A DNA stretch of 64,000 nt from Casuarina equisetifolia. Its lineage: Eukaryota > Streptophyta > Magnoliopsida > Fagales > Casuarinaceae. A model generated the notes under the pieces. It was not told the origin of the DNA, did not search any database, and worked only from the letters and a program-made list of their open reading frames with translations. Below are positions 11,301-23,200 of this stretch, in pieces (positions within the stretch are counted from its first letter, which is position 1; every line of letters starts with the position of its first letter). Position numbers and translations under genes: made by a program. The DNA lies in the NCBI GenBank assembly GCA_028551475.1, contig CM052358.1, forward strand, positions 5,334,501 through 5,398,500, read 5' to 3'.

Positions 11301-13578
11301 TAAGTACAAAGAATAGTCCCTATATTTGTCTATAATAGATCAGATGCAATAAATGAGTTAGAAACCATAAGGGAAGGACTCTACATGTCATAAAAAACAA
11401 AAGAAAACAAGAAAGGAGGAATAGCTGAATATAGTTGGATAACTTTTTTTTTTCCATAAAATTGAACCCTTGTATTCAAAAGGGAACATTGAGTCTTCTA
11501 TTAAGTCCTAGAACAGCTACCTTTCTTTTGAAGCCTTCTGCTGTAAACCTTACTTTAGGGTAAATCATTCTCTTTGGTTTGGAATTTGGGATTATCATAC
11601 CCCATTGAAATTTTCATACAACTCCTTGAGGATTCCAAGGTTAAAGAAATCTTTAATTTCTAAAGAATCTACTTTAGATGATTTATCCCGAAGGCTAGAT
11701 CCCATCTAAAGAGTTAGGTAATTGATTAAAGAATTGTTTTAACCTTTTTTCTTTTGTTTTGGTGGGGGGGTAGGGGTGGCTACAAAAAATTACTTTTTAA
11801 AATTTTTGACATACTCTTTAAATTTACATATCTTGCATAACTCTAGCTTAGACAGTATATTGTTGGGGTGCCTTCTTGTAAGAATGGTTGTCCTGAATAC
11901 TTAAAACGTAGATCTTAGGACCCACAGCTTCTTTCTTTATTGCTTCCGTGCTCTTTGATTGCAGCTGATCTTTTATTGACAAATACATGAATTGTCCTTT
12001 GTACTTCTTATTATGCCTTCAATTATATGGGATATCTTTATTTATTTTCTAGACATATTAAGGCTTGTTTTAGGGCCATAGACCTTTGCTGACATGTAAA
12101 AGGTTATATGAAATATTGAGAGCCACTTTTATTTACTTTGTGTCAATCCTTGTTTTTATGCTTTTTGTATGACTTTATCTTCAATGTGGACTTCTAATCC
12201 AGCTTTCTTAGATAGTCTTTTACAAAATCGGACCTGGTTGCCATTTTGATTGTATTATAAATGCATAAGAGCCATGGTAACCTCCTCCTTTGTGAGAAGC
12301 ACCCTTCTAAATCTAAGATCAACAAAGAAGCAAATGAATGAGGATTTTTGAGATTACATTTCCTAGCATATTCTCAAAAGTTTTGTGGTTTTTATGGATT
12401 AGTTTGGACGATAAAAGTATTTCTCTGGCCACTTAATCATTCCTTCTATTTATGTCTTTTGTTTCTGTTAGTTTTTTGCTGAGCAGTATTGAAAATAAAA
12501 CGTCTGTAAATAGCTGACTTTGTTAGTGACCTCCTCGTGAACAGAAAAGTGACTTGCAGAAATTCAAGCTTCCAAAACCTGTTATTTGCGTTGGTGGAAT
12601 TTTGCAGATTGAGCTCCTGGGTAGGGTTCAGAGACATGAAGTGGATGGCTTATACTATATATGGTTTGTTCCACAAACTTTTTTCGCTTAGTCTTGCTTG
12701 ATTTTCCTTCTGAGGTAATATTATGTTGGATATATATTGAGTCCGTGAGTCACCAATTTCTTGATCAACGAGATTAGAGTTTGTTTTGTTGCACTTAATT
12801 TTTGAAAATAGATGTGTTTTGTCCTGTTGCCTTTTGTTTATACATGCCAATGTTGTGAATATACATCATTGGTTTCTTTCCAATATAGGTTACCCCTAGA
12901 GGGAGAAGGGAAGGTGATATACGAAGTGGGAGGGGGAAGAACTGGAAAATTAGTTTCTTTCTGTCACCCGTTTGCTATTGGTTCACCTTTGCACTTTGAC
13001 ATATATTAGGAAATTTTTGAGATTTATTTCTTCCATCTGTAGGAATTTGTATTAATAGCTCATACTCTTGTATATCTGATTTTGCTTTACCTTGTTTTGT
13101 ACATTCGTCTTAGTAACTTCTATCCTAGTGTTAGCCTGCCTTTTTTCAGAATAAGTAGGTCCTGGATTCGAATGCTCATATGAAGTACTGTAAAGTTTAT
13201 GAAGGAATTTTGATTAGAAGTTGTAATTGATGGTGGGTTATTAAGTATGTGCTGTTTTTTTCTTTCCAAAGTGTTAGTGTCTGAATATCCTGCTGAAAGC
13301 CGGCAGAAATTGGTATCTCAATGCATTTTTTCTCATGCTGCAGCTTGTCTTTTGTTCAAGTTGTGGGCCGCTCCTTATCTCCAGCATTTGGTGTGGAAAT
13401 TCGTGGACCATCTGGGGAATTTGACCTGATACGCAACACACTGCTTAATTCTGATGACCCCCCAGATGAGCCCGATGAAATGGCCGCCTATATCTTGCAC
13501 GGTAGTGCCAGAGATCTGCGGCATATTGGGCACCTGTTGAGAGGCCCTGTAGCAGGGCCAATTCATGGATTTCATTAG
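8340..13578 (+). CDS. F-box protein, At4g00755-like, copy 2 (intact)
   Basis: Exons are 8340-8466, 9107-9505, 9605-9777, 12545-12663 and 13344-13578; joined they give 350 amino acids plus stop. Residues about 5-45 form the F-box (FLERLGRDLSSKILMCLEDP ... SRSWRHF), which in this family binds Skp1 so the protein can act as substrate receptor of an SCF E3 ligase. The remainder matches the conserved body of the At4g00755 family: ASSTDTYPG, YWSSKGQSNPEVPETLTYKL, a PIYSAK-like strand, WTYTSQEFPM, GGILQIELLGRVQRHE, and GRSLSPAFGVEI. Substrate is unknown. The ATG was chosen because the F-box starts within five residues of it and copy 1 has the same start. The gene converges on PEX11, whose stop is 1.2 kb away. 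It is the likely functional member of the pair. Confidence 0.85.
11095..12215. repeat. Large inverted repeat inside intron 3 of F-box copy 2
   Basis: Arms 11095-11375 (+) and 12215-11925 (reverse complement) align over about 285 bp at roughly three-quarters identity, around a spacer of about 550 bp. Shared blocks include GATTGACACAAAGTAAA, GTTCTATGGCCCC/GTCTATGGCCCT, CTTAATATGTCT and AATAAGAAGTACAAAG/AATAAGTACAAAG. No transposase is visible. It resembles a decayed foldback or MITE pair and is missing from the same intron of copy 1. Confidence 0.75.
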
Positions 13579-14804
13579 GATAAAGAGGAAGATGAAGCAG
13601 AGAAGGCATATTGGAGCTGCATTTGCTCAGGTAGTGGGCCAGTTTCCTCATTTCTCAAACCTGTCCCATATGAGAAGATTGTGGTTGTATTATCTATGAT
13701 TAAATATCTATTTTCCCATTAGAGATGTAAGCGCTCGTTTTCCTGATGCAAGGAGATGAACATACTGTGACAATAACTTTTAATCTCTGTTCATCCCTAC
13801 GTGGAATGTTGCTGCCTATCAACTTAATTAACATTTGATGAGGACCCATATTTGAGGCAACTTCATCTTCTCGTTGCTTATATTAATGGCCTCTTGGTCG
13901 ATGATATCTGTCTTCAAAAAGAACGGTTCACTGTTGAAGGATTAGCCTACTTTTGTTTTGTCTAACGAGAGATAAACTTTGCATGAGAGGCATGACAGCA
14001 TTGTTTGTTTGTGAAGCTTCTGTTTCCAGCTTTTGTTCTGTCCGACTGACTGATGCTTCTTAGAATTCCTCAAACAAATAAAAAAATTAATAGCAGTATT
14101 CACGATATACGCATTTGCCTTTTTTTAACAGCCAGTTTTGCAATTACAATTAAATAGACAATCAGAGAAAAACCAAAGGTTCAAAATCTTTTGTATAACA
14201 GAACTTGAGGCCTTTGGGAAACCATGCCCTCCCTTCTCACAATCAACTTTAAAAGATTTTAGCCCATCAGCAATTATAATTTGAACCCTCTTGTATGATG
14301 GGTTGAAAATAGCTTCAGCCTGCATGAAAAATACAAGCTGCATACACTCCCAAATTTTAATGTCGTTAGATCCCTGGTGATTCCGACCTCTATAGCATTC
14401 CAGAAATATTTTATAATTTTAATTTTTTACTCATAGGGGGTCAATCATAATCATTGAAGAAATCCAGGACGCCCACCGCAAGACGGTGTGAGAATATGAC
14501 CAAGCATAACGGATCTGCAAGTTGGAATTATCGCTAGTAAAACAGCCATATACGATAAGAGGGTATAATCACTTCAATCACCAGTGGCTCATTATTACAT
14601 AAACTACGGAACGATATGACCATATAATACTTTAATTGTAAAAGAACACAACCAACTAATACAGTAAAAGCACCCATTAAGGCGAAATTGCAAAGATCAC
14701 AACTAGTTGGCTAATTGCTTAAAGTTCACACCAAGTTCGTCCCATGAGTCTAAATAATTATTCGTAAGGCATTTAAGCACATTGAGAAGAGCAGGATAGT
14801 CTTT
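13579..14804. other. Convergent 3' region between F-box copy 2 and PEX11
   Basis: Holds the two 3'UTRs. Downstream of the F-box stop the sequence is GA-rich for about 50 bp (AAAGAGGAAGATGAAGCAGAGAAG). No gene or repeat is supported. Confidence 0.5.
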
Positions 14805-16247
14805 TCAGGAAGACTTGCACTTTGCTGGCGATGGGAGCAACTGCATAGCAGCAACCAGAAATTTACATTAGCAAAATATGGAATATTTTCAAACCACTAA
14901 TTGCAAGAGAAGCTTATTCTGTTCACTAACAGACCCTCATGTAATTTTCATTATAGAAGACAATATAGCCAAGTTTTTGTCCTAAAGTGTTCCTTTTCTT
15001 TAAATTGAATCATAGTAATTAAAACAATAGAACATGGGATAGAGATTGACGGTGAAGAAATGATAAGCACCTGATAGCAAGAGATTAGAGAAGAAACAAA
15101 TCCGAAGCCTCCAGTTACACGGGGAGTAACCTTCTTGGGTGCCAGTTGAAGGAGCCCAACAGCTACCACTATATCCATGCTTGCTTTAATCAGGGCCAGA
15201 GACCTCTCATTTGATTTCTTAAGTTTGGCACGGTATTCCTCATTCTGCATCCATGGAGAAGAAGGCATACATGGGGGAGGGGGTTCGTTGAGAGAGCAAT
15301 CAGAATGGTGATTAATAAAAAGAAAAAGAAAAGAACTCTGATAGGCAATCCTTTGTAAAAAACCATGGTAAACATACTTGACGTTTTTCTCCGTCCTTAA
15401 GATGCCTTTCTAACTTCTTCATAGATGCAGAAAGTCTTCCAAGCTCCCCAAGCTGATATAAGATGGCGGCAAAACCACATATTACCGATAACTCGTCCTC
15501 TGGGGGGAAACAAAAACCAAGCGTTGAGAAAAAACACAATTCAACAAACCTCAACCAAGGTGGTACAGATCGAAGAACCCATCCAACAGAAAAGAGAGAT
15601 GCGGCCAATCTGGTCAGCCTGTTCCTTGTTCTACAGCAAACCAAATATCTTCATTTCTTCAGTAAGATAATTCACAGAAAATCAATTATAATGCAGGGAA
15701 TAGAGAATAGAGAAACTTCCACTCCATACCTTATAAATGCCTGTTCTACCAAGCCACACAATTTGATCAAGAAACAAGAATGTAGACAGTAACGCATTTT
15801 TGGACTGTAGCAAGCAGAAAAAAGGGTCAGGAAAATGAAAAGGTAAGTAAAACATCTTAGGAGGTGAAAAAAACATTCATACCTTTCCTAGCAAAATAAG
15901 GGGAAGGGGAGTTCCTGCCGGAGTTGGACTGATAAGCGCATGCAAGTCATTGACAAACTGCAAATTGACAGAGAAACCAATGTGTATAAGATCACATGAG
16001 AATTGTAAATGAAATAGCTAAATTGAAAGAGTTGCTTCGCATGATAAAACCAAACCTTGAAAAGACGGAACACTTTCCGTGCCAAGCTGGTTGATTTGTC
16101 AACATTTTGGGCTGTACCAGGCTCTCCATTACTCAAGAATTTGGAACCATATTGTATCGCTCGGCATATCTTGTCCCTGGCTTCTGCCTTGTTCAAGTAC
16201 AACACAACAAGAGCAAGCTCTGCCCGAGTTGCATCCAACGTACTCAT
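14805..16247 (-). CDS. PEX11: Peroxisomal membrane protein PEX11 (PEX11C/D/E type)
   Basis: Seven exons on the minus strand: 16247-16056, 15957-15883, 15804-15730, 15630-15550, 15452-15378, 15244-15071 and 14840-14805. All are phase 0, with GT..AG introns, and encode 235 amino acids, the usual length for plant PEX11C-type proteins. The family promotes elongation and division of peroxisomes from the peroxisomal membrane. Visible family blocks are TTRAEL-like ATRAELALVVLYLNKAEARD at the N-terminus, KNALLSTFLFLDQIVWLGRT (hydrophobic segment), ISLFCWMGSS, GELGRLSAS, and the C-terminal QLAPKKVTPRVTGGFGF. The last exon adds only eleven residues and ends in a lysine/serine-rich tail. The ATG lies in the first exon with clear homology; a 5'UTR intron precedes it. 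This is the most securely recognised gene in the window, although C, D and E paralogues cannot be separated here. Confidence 0.95.
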
Positions 16248-17375
16248 CTTTTATGCAGAACACACCTACAAAATTGGGTTCCAGTTATCTTCATAGTAAG
16301 TGACCAATAGAATAAAGAAAAACACTAAAACGCCATGTTCTAGCATTATATGTATAATACAAGACAAACAAGAATCAACTTAAAATGCATAAGAAAGAAC
16401 AAAGGTTCTTCGCGTAGTGAAAAGATGGAAACAGTTTTTACCAACAGCAGCAATTTGTTTGGAACAAGTTGCCAATTAGAAGTAACAACATCAACCAATG
16501 AAATAAAGTCTATAATAGAATCACACACAAGAATTAAAAATTCAAACTTCCATCTTGAATTTCGTCAAGTGAGTACTCAGACAAGTAACAGCCTCTTAGC
16601 AGTCACTAAGGGGCGCAGAAAGCAAGTCCCAACATTGTCTTCCCATAAAAAACACCAGAACATCCTCCACAAAAGAATCACTTAGCCAAGCTAGGAAATA
16701 AACAGATCAGAAAATCAATTCCGTCTAAGCAAGGACAGTAACCTGAAAAGACATCATCCATGGCCAACCCAACCGTTGTGTCATGGGAATATTCATTAGA
16801 GACTGGTTGGTTGCAAAACGGGTAGGAAAGGGAAGAATCAAAACAATAATCGGCTTAAAGATGTTTCTCTCATCGGGTTTGACCAAAAGAGAGAATGCCT
16901 TCATTTTCACCAGATAAACCAAAACCGTTAGTCAGCTTTGTTTAATACAAGGCTATGGCTCTGCCGGTTAACTTCTACTTTAAAACAATCCCAACAATGC
17001 TCGTGCACCAACAAAAGAAAATGCTAGCAGAAAACAAAGCACAAAGTAATATACAAGCGATATCGAATTCACGAAATGAATCAAATTAAAACATCTCAAT
17101 CCACGGTAAAACAACAAAGTAGCTTAAAGCCAGATGGCAAGCGATACCCAGCTGAAAAACTTAAATCTGTCGTGATAACATTCAATAACAAGGCTAATAA
17201 AAAAAAGAAATGAGAATTTTTGGCACAGAACAGCAACACCCAGCTCTCAAATCAGCTGCAGATTAAGTAAGAAAACATTGAAATCTTCCCCACCAAAAAA
17301 GTATTACCGATGTACCAGAAGAGCTGATCAGCTACAAAAGACCTTGATTTTGTGAACTCTATACACAAGATATGC

Positions 17376-17410
<35 letters not shown>

Positions 17411-17540
17411 CCGAAGCAAGTGGCAGATGAATTAGCCTCGAAGAGCGCAACAACGCTTCACCGTAAAGCTTCGAAGCCCTGTCTAGCGTCACCTCTTCCC
17501 CTATCTCTGACTGCGTCTGTAGCTTTCCTCGATGATAGGC
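16248..17540 (-). other. PEX11 5'UTR with a probable 1.1-kb leader intron
   Basis: A good acceptor on the minus strand (TTTTGTAG at 16266-16273) lies just upstream of the PEX11 ATG, and a donor-like GGTACC at about 17411 follows a short CT-rich leader. A first non-coding exon in about 17412-17540 spliced to 16265 is therefore likely. No other gene is seen in this interval; the short open frames do not resemble proteins. Confidence 0.5.
17378..17407. repeat. (AG)15 microsatellite at the PEX11 leader-intron donor
   Basis: An uninterrupted AG dinucleotide tract of about 30 nt; on the gene's strand it is a CT tract immediately after the presumed 5'UTR splice donor. CT-rich leaders and first introns are common in plant housekeeping genes. 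Confidence 0.9.
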
Positions 17541-19670
17541 TCTGATAAGGGAGTCTTCGGTCCTTCTTTCTCAAAACAAACAAACAAAACACTATGTTGC
17601 GCCTCCAAAAAATATTCAGCTTTTCCAAGCTCTAATTTTACCTTAATATTGACCCCACACCAGCAGGGTCCGCCACTGAAAATTGCATCCCCACCGTTGG
17701 ATGGGATAACTCAAGCACGCATCCCAAGGCAGATATGGAAGGATAGACGGCTCATGATCTGTCCCCTTGTCATTACCTTATCTTGACTATGCACCCCCAC
17801 TCCTTCCGGCAAGTTGCCAGCATTGCACCTCCAGCTGTTTGGGCACAAGGACAATCGTATTCTAGGAATTGGCTTTCTTTGATTTCTTGTTCTTCCTTCT
17901 GATACCTTTCTTCCAGGTAACGGGTTTGTGCTGTTCCAATAGTTTGGAAACACATTAAATTTTCGTAGAATAAATTGTCACAAAGTCTTGCATCTCTTGT
18001 TATATAGAATAGTGTGCATGAATCCTGAAGATTGCTCCTCTTTCCGCGCCAAAAGTATGGACAAAGATTGTTTCGGGCCCTTGGAAGTACTTCTGGGACT
18101 GCAGGCTCGGTATTATCTTTAGGGCTTATGTATGGTGCCGACAGACGGTTGGAGTGGAGAACATACCAAAGTTGTGATACTGGACACCTAAGCGGTCTCC
18201 CTATCTTTGCTGCATAACAAACCATATCTCCAATGATGTCAGGTCGCTTCATCTCATCTTTATGTTGCAGGTGAAACAAGGTAGGGTACAAAACCTTTAT
18301 AATGTCAATATTAAAAGCCGAAAACATAGGATTTTGGCAATATTCTCTGTCCCTGGTTATTGGGTGTTTTTGGAAAAGGAAAAACAGTGTAAGAAGCATT
18401 GCTTTAAATGATTTTTTTTTTTTTAAGGGTCCCATTGATCTGAATCAGAAAATGGGGATGTCCAAAGCTTCTTCACGTGCGTGATAAATGTTGTCAATGA
18501 TTATGTTAGAAGACTGCCAAGACAGACAATCTGCGAAACAACAGGCATGTTCTTGACTGGACATGCAACTTGACGAGTATTTAAGAGGATTATAGCTACC
18601 AGTCTTCCGTAAAGCGAAGAAATTTTGGGAAAATTAGAACTGGTGGGTAAACTACCTTAGTGCAAGTTTAAAAGGTGAAAACAACAGGGAGTAAGTGAAC
18701 TGCACGTGAATGAATTCGTGGAGTAAGTGATGACAGGAAAACTGAATTTGATGGGGATATGTAACCTGTAAAACATGTAAAAATCATAGTTTAGAAAATA
18801 TTAAAATGTCCAGAGATGGATTGATGAGTCAGTGGAACTCCTCAACTAAAGTGCTTTCAATCAGAAAATGCACCGAAGTTGTGAGGACGCTGACGATTGC
18901 ATCCACACTCCCGGAAATGAATAATTAATACGGTTTAATCAGAAAGTATGCAAGACGTCTACTACAAGTCTTAGCTTTTAAAATCATTTTCTGTTGCCAA
19001 GAGATTTGCAAGAAATATTGTAATAGATTTCTGGAGTTGCAAGCCAAATACGCAGCAATCCTTTTGAAGTCCGGCTGATTGCGTGTTCATCTGAATCGTG
19101 GAAGCTCAAGAGCAGCATCCCATGGCGCCGACACTGCACCGGCGTCTCTGAAAAGATAAACACAAAAAGGACAGGAGAGTGGCGGCGGGTATTGAACTTT
19201 GGTCAAATAGATGCATTGGAAATGCAGCCTTCAGGCTTCAAATACTTAGCTGTCATCCATTAAAATCTTGAACAATCTGCTGTAAATTGTGAAACTGTAA
19301 GTGGTAATGAAAGGCCTGGCTCGAGCGGATACTGCTGGACAGCTCCAATGTACCTCCAAAAGCAATCAAAGCATCTCAGAGATTTTGCCAGAAACAGTAG
19401 CCAAATGAATAGCATTTAAGGCCGACATTATGGACACAGGACCCTTTGAAACAAGAAATGTGAAGATAGGAGGATTTTCTTGCACAGGGAAAAGAGGAAA
19501 ATATTAATAAATAGATAACTAACTGCTTAGTTAGCAAAGCTTGCGCATTCCAGTTCATATGTTGAACTACTTTGTTTCATATAGACAATGAAACAGCGAC
19601 CATACAAAACATTAATGGAAGAGAAAAATAAGTAATACATCATTATACAAAAGACAACTGCAAGTTTCCT
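17541..19670. other. Intergenic between PEX11 promoter and ARM gene 3' end
   Basis: Contains PEX11 upstream sequence and the 3'UTR side of the ARM gene. A 220-codon open frame (18435-17773, minus) was inspected: it has no family resemblance, no repeated hydrophobic pattern and a low-complexity start. It is not called as a gene. No repeats stand out. Confidence 0.4.
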
Positions 19671-21353
19671 CTATTTCCTGCCGAACAAACTTCGTAGTTT
19701 CCCTCTTTCCAAACGCTCCAGGAGCTTCTTGGCACCGGGGATGTCCATTTCTGTAAGCTTCTTAAGATACCCAATTGCTCCATATGATATCATCAGCTTC
19801 TTACATTTCTTACTCGAGGAAAGAGATGCAAGGCAGGATACTGCATACTTTTTGGCTGTGTTTTGTGGACTTGGGTCGAGCAATTGGACTAGATTCGGCA
19901 CACTTTTATCATCCTTCTTAACTTCTCTGCAGTTGTGCGAAAGGATCATTAAGCTTGAAATTGCTTGCGCAGCAACCTCTCTAACGCTGTTTGATTTAGC
20001 CTCAAGCATCCTGACAAGCAGAGGAATGCAACCAGCTTCACCTACCAATTTCTTCATCTCTGTTGAGCTAGAAACCCGACAGATTGCCGATGCAGCAGCC
20101 TGTTGTGCACCCGATGATCCAGATTTAAGCACATGAACTAAGCGGGGAAGGAACCCAAGGGAAAGCAAAACCTCCATAGAAACCGACCCAACTAGATTTC
20201 TTAAGGCCCCAACTGCAGATTCTTGTGGCAGTGGACCATCGAGATAAGCCAAAAGACTCCGAATACCACCTTCTGAAACAACGGACCTTCTCAGATTGTC
20301 GTTGCTTGAAGTGAGATTCTGCAAACACTCTGCTGCATATTCTTTGGAACCAAACAGAATTCCACAATCAAGAAGATTGATCATAACTTTTACAATCCCT
20401 TCCTCGGCTAGGGCCTGTCTCACCTCTGGAACAGCTGATATGTTCTTCAAGGTACAAGCGCCCGCGGCCTGTGAAACAGAATCACCAGTCCAACAGATCT
20501 CAATCAATGGACGAACACCCCCATGCCCAACAATCGCACGAGCGGTCTCTGGTGACATAGACAATCTCTGAAGAGAGATTGTAGCCTTCTCTTTACCCAC
20601 TGCGCTTCCTGATTCAACAAGCCTAATGAGTGGTGGCAGGACTCCTTCTGAAACAAGCCAATTTTCACAGCTCCCTGATTCTGCTAGCGAGCAAATTACA
20701 GTGACTGTCTTCTCCCGGATGCGCGGAGACGTTGCTGTGAGCAATTGAATTAAAGCAGCAATATTACTCCGGCCTAAAACAGTCAAAACATTCTTTTCAT
20801 CCTCTTTCATAACCTCTACAAGGCCGTCGAGAGCTCTGTGCTTAGCTTCAACGTGCCCGATCTGAAGCCTCGCCAGCAATTCCCTTATATTGCCATGAGT
20901 TCCAGCCTCTGCTTCAGCTGAGGAACCAGCCACAGATAAAGGCAAGGTAGCCTCACCAAGCACCCCCGTCTTGATTAGAAGCCCACAATCCCTCAAATTC
21001 AAGTCCAGTTTCCCGGATAAAGCATCCAAGTCACTCTGCATCCTAAGCTTCCCTTCATACTTCTCCGCCACACACAACTCAGCCAATTCAATCCCCTCCT
21101 TCAACGTCTTTGACATGGACTGCAATTGTTCCTTACAAAGTGCGTTCTTTGAGAAGCACGGATGGCTCGACAAGTCTGATAACCGAGATGGGATCTGCTC
21201 CAATTTTGATATTATCATCTTCCACCGACCAGGGAATCCCTTCACCTCCTTAGCCTTATGAAGCACCACCGGCACAAGCTCTTGGGCACGAGTCAACCAC
21301 TCGTCGGCAGACCGGGTATCGACCAGAACCTCGGTTCCGCTCTCTTCTACCAT
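19671..21353 (-). CDS. ARM-repeat protein with N-terminal DUF7032-type region
   Basis: A single uninterrupted 560-codon frame. Residues about 10-115 form a helical N-terminal region (SADEWLTRAQELVPVVLHKA, GRWKMIISKLEQIPSRLSDL) typical of plant ARM proteins with the DUF7032 domain. From about residue 155 to 545 there are tandem armadillo repeats, visible as recurring GG/LIxLLxxGSxxxxxxAAxxLxNLS-like units (NIAALIQLLTA, GVLPPLIRLVESGS, GVRPLIEIC, GIRSLLAYLDGP, CIPLLVRMLEAKS). There is no U-box, so it is not an E3 of the PUB-ARM class; it probably acts as a protein-protein scaffold. The frame is open for 42 more codons upstream, but those residues (MQIPFPFRFS...) are separated by acceptor-like sites and look like 5'UTR. 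The ATG at 21353, before VEESGTEVLV, is preferred. Confidence 0.9.
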   Translation of the reverse strand: MVEESGTEVLVDTRSADEWLTRAQELVPVVLHKAKEVKGFPGRWKMIISKLEQIPSRLSDLSSHPCFSKNALCKEQLQSMSKTLKEGIELAELCVAEKYEGKLRMQSDLDALSGKLDLNLRDCGLLIKTGVLGEATLPLSVAGSSAEAEAGTHGNIRELLARLQIGHVEAKHRALDGLVEVMKEDEKNVLTVLGRSNIAALIQLLTATSPRIREKTVTVICSLAESGSCENWLVSEGVLPPLIRLVESGSAVGKEKATISLQRLSMSPETARAIVGHGGVRPLIEICWTGDSVSQAAGACTLKNISAVPEVRQALAEEGIVKVMINLLDCGILFGSKEYAAECLQNLTSSNDNLRRSVVSEGGIRSLLAYLDGPLPQESAVGALRNLVGSVSMEVLLSLGFLPRLVHVLKSGSSGAQQAAASAICRVSSSTEMKKLVGEAGCIPLLVRMLEAKSNSVREVAAQAISSLMILSHNCREVKKDDKSVPNLVQLLDPSPQNTAKKYAVSCLASLSSSKKCKKLMISYGAIGYLKKLTEMDIPGAKKLLERLERGKLRSLFGRK

Positions 21354-22058
21354 GATTTCAATATGAGTATCAATCAGATTTGCTAGCTGAACCTGTAGCA
21401 CATGGAAGTAGGCGAAAGCCAAGGCCTGTAAGCTAACAACCCAGATGAGAGAAAAACGGAATGGAAATGGTATCTGCATAGATAATCACAAGGTAGTGGA
21501 GCAGTTGCAATCATAAACACATGAATTATAGATTAAGTCTGTAATAAAGAAGTCAGGGCTTAAAAAAAAAAAATACTAGAAAACAAACGGAGCAACATCA
21601 AGAGCTTCGAGAATCTTGTATGATCACACAAAGCCGTTCGCCCGAAAACAAAACCCAACCAACTCAATCTAAGTACCTAAAGTTGTCCCACGAGACCTTT
21701 CCCCTGCTTTACAAGTCCTCATTCAATGCAAGCACCCCTCAATGGAAGCTGCAGATGAAAACGAAAGAAGTTACTATTAACTACTAAAAGCAGGACCGTC
21801 CCCATTAAAACCCCGTCGGCACCACTTTTTTCTGCTCAGGCGATGTCTTTATTCATGGGGGTATTTTGGTAACCAGACCCATAACTTTACTTTTCAACCA
21901 GAAGGTGGCGAACATCATATCAGAGATATCAACTGAGCCTTCGCAGAATTGACCCTGATCTCAAGTCAGTGGTCAAGATTTCTTCAAGAGGCATGGAAAA
22001 GTTGGACTCTTGGCTATATTTCCATTTTTCTGACCTAAACGGAGCTTCTAGGCAGGGG

Positions 22059-22121
<63 letters not shown>

Positions 22122-23200
22122 TCCTTTGAAGAGAAGATACACAGGAGCATTTTATGGAGTGTATTTAAATTTATCCAAAACGAACAAACCCCACAGAACA
22201 AAATGTCAAGAAAATTCAAAGCACTTGCGTAAAAATTTTACCTCAATTGATTTGACTTTTCTTAACTTTCAAAGGATTCTACTTCCACTACGAAGCACCA
22301 AACAGTGCCCCTCCTCTCTCTCTCTGGGAACTGTTTTGTAGGAGCGAGAAGAAAATAAAGAAAATAGGACATAACAAGCAATGATCCCTCGAGTAGCAGA
22401 AAGCAAGTTAAATTCCAACATGGAAAAGATAGAGGAAAAAGAATAAAACAAAATCTCCTTTTTTTGATTAGGCATCAAAGAAAGGAAGCCGAATCAGTTT
22501 CAAGAACCAAGAACCAACCTTTAAGACTCAGTAACTCAGAAACGAATCCTTTTCACGCAGAAAGCAAGCCAACATAGCTTCATCCTCAAACCTCTCTCTC
22601 TCCCTTTCTTTCTAAGCTGTAAATGAGAAATGCTTCTAATCTAAGAATCAACAACCACCATGATCTAGCCTTCTCTCTCTCCCTCTCTCAGTGAAGTGAA
22701 AATCCAGAAATGCTTCCAAAGCAGCAGTCGAGCAACAGCTGGAACTTCAGAAACTAGTCTCTCGCTCTCGCTATCAAAAGTCACTGACCCAGATTACAGT
22801 TTCTCAAAATAGATATAGCCAGAGATCACTTTTGTTCCCTAACGAAGAGACTGACAACAAACGGTCGAAATCATATTAAAGGAAAAGAAAAACCAGGAAA
22901 AACATACAGAAGAATCTTCACCTGGCAAGAGAGGAAGAGATCCGAGTTTGAAAAATCAACTATAGTATTCAGCTCTCACCACTACAAGACACAGAGAGCC
23001 AGTGCATAACAACAACAACAACAATCAAATTCAAAAATCAAACGTCTCCGATCTTTCTCTCTCTAGAGGAAGTCTATGTCAGTCTTCCTGTCCCATATTA
23101 TACAGAAAGACACAATTTTACTCCTCATATTATACAGAAAGACAGAGAAATGGCCTTGGACTCGGTGCATCAGAAATTAAAGGTGAAAACCAAGGACGTT
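21354..23200 (-). other. ARM gene 5' region: presumed leader intron(s), CT-rich
   Basis: Acceptor-like sites (CTTACAG, TGCTACAG) sit just upstream of the ARM start on the minus strand. The region up to about 23000 is rich in CT/GA runs (22061-22118, 22310-22325, 22595-22615, 22670-22690). These suggest a spliced, CT-rich leader. No protein-coding gene is seen; the open frames across the GA tract are alternating Arg-Glu or Ser-Leu artefacts. Confidence 0.45.
22061..22118. repeat. (GA)29 microsatellite upstream of the ARM gene
   Basis: A perfect GA dinucleotide run of about 58 nt following a G7 run. On the gene strand it reads as a CT tract in the presumed 5'UTR or intron. It should be length-polymorphic. 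Confidence 0.95.

Larger units (their letters stand above)
7085..13578 (+). repeat. Tandem duplication unit 2 (F-box copy 2 with upstream DNA)
   Basis: Direct-orientation partner of 125-6537 with the same exon order, phases and upstream motifs. It differs by a much longer intron 3, which contains a large inverted repeat, and by a longer last exon. Confidence 0.85.

Noticed and set aside
13140..13175. tRNA T-arm-like GGATTCGAATGC
   Set aside because: No acceptor stem, D-arm or anticodon arm could be built around it.
17773..18435. 220-codon open frame on the minus strand
   Set aside because: No recognisable domain, no splice context, basic low-complexity start, and no similarity to anything else in the window. 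Chance length in moderate GC.
19729..20571. Plus-strand open frames of 135 and 91 codons
   Set aside because: Antisense shadows of the ARM-repeat gene.
21929..22232. Open frames rich in Arg-Glu or Ser-Leu
   Set aside because: They are only translations of the GA/CT microsatellite.
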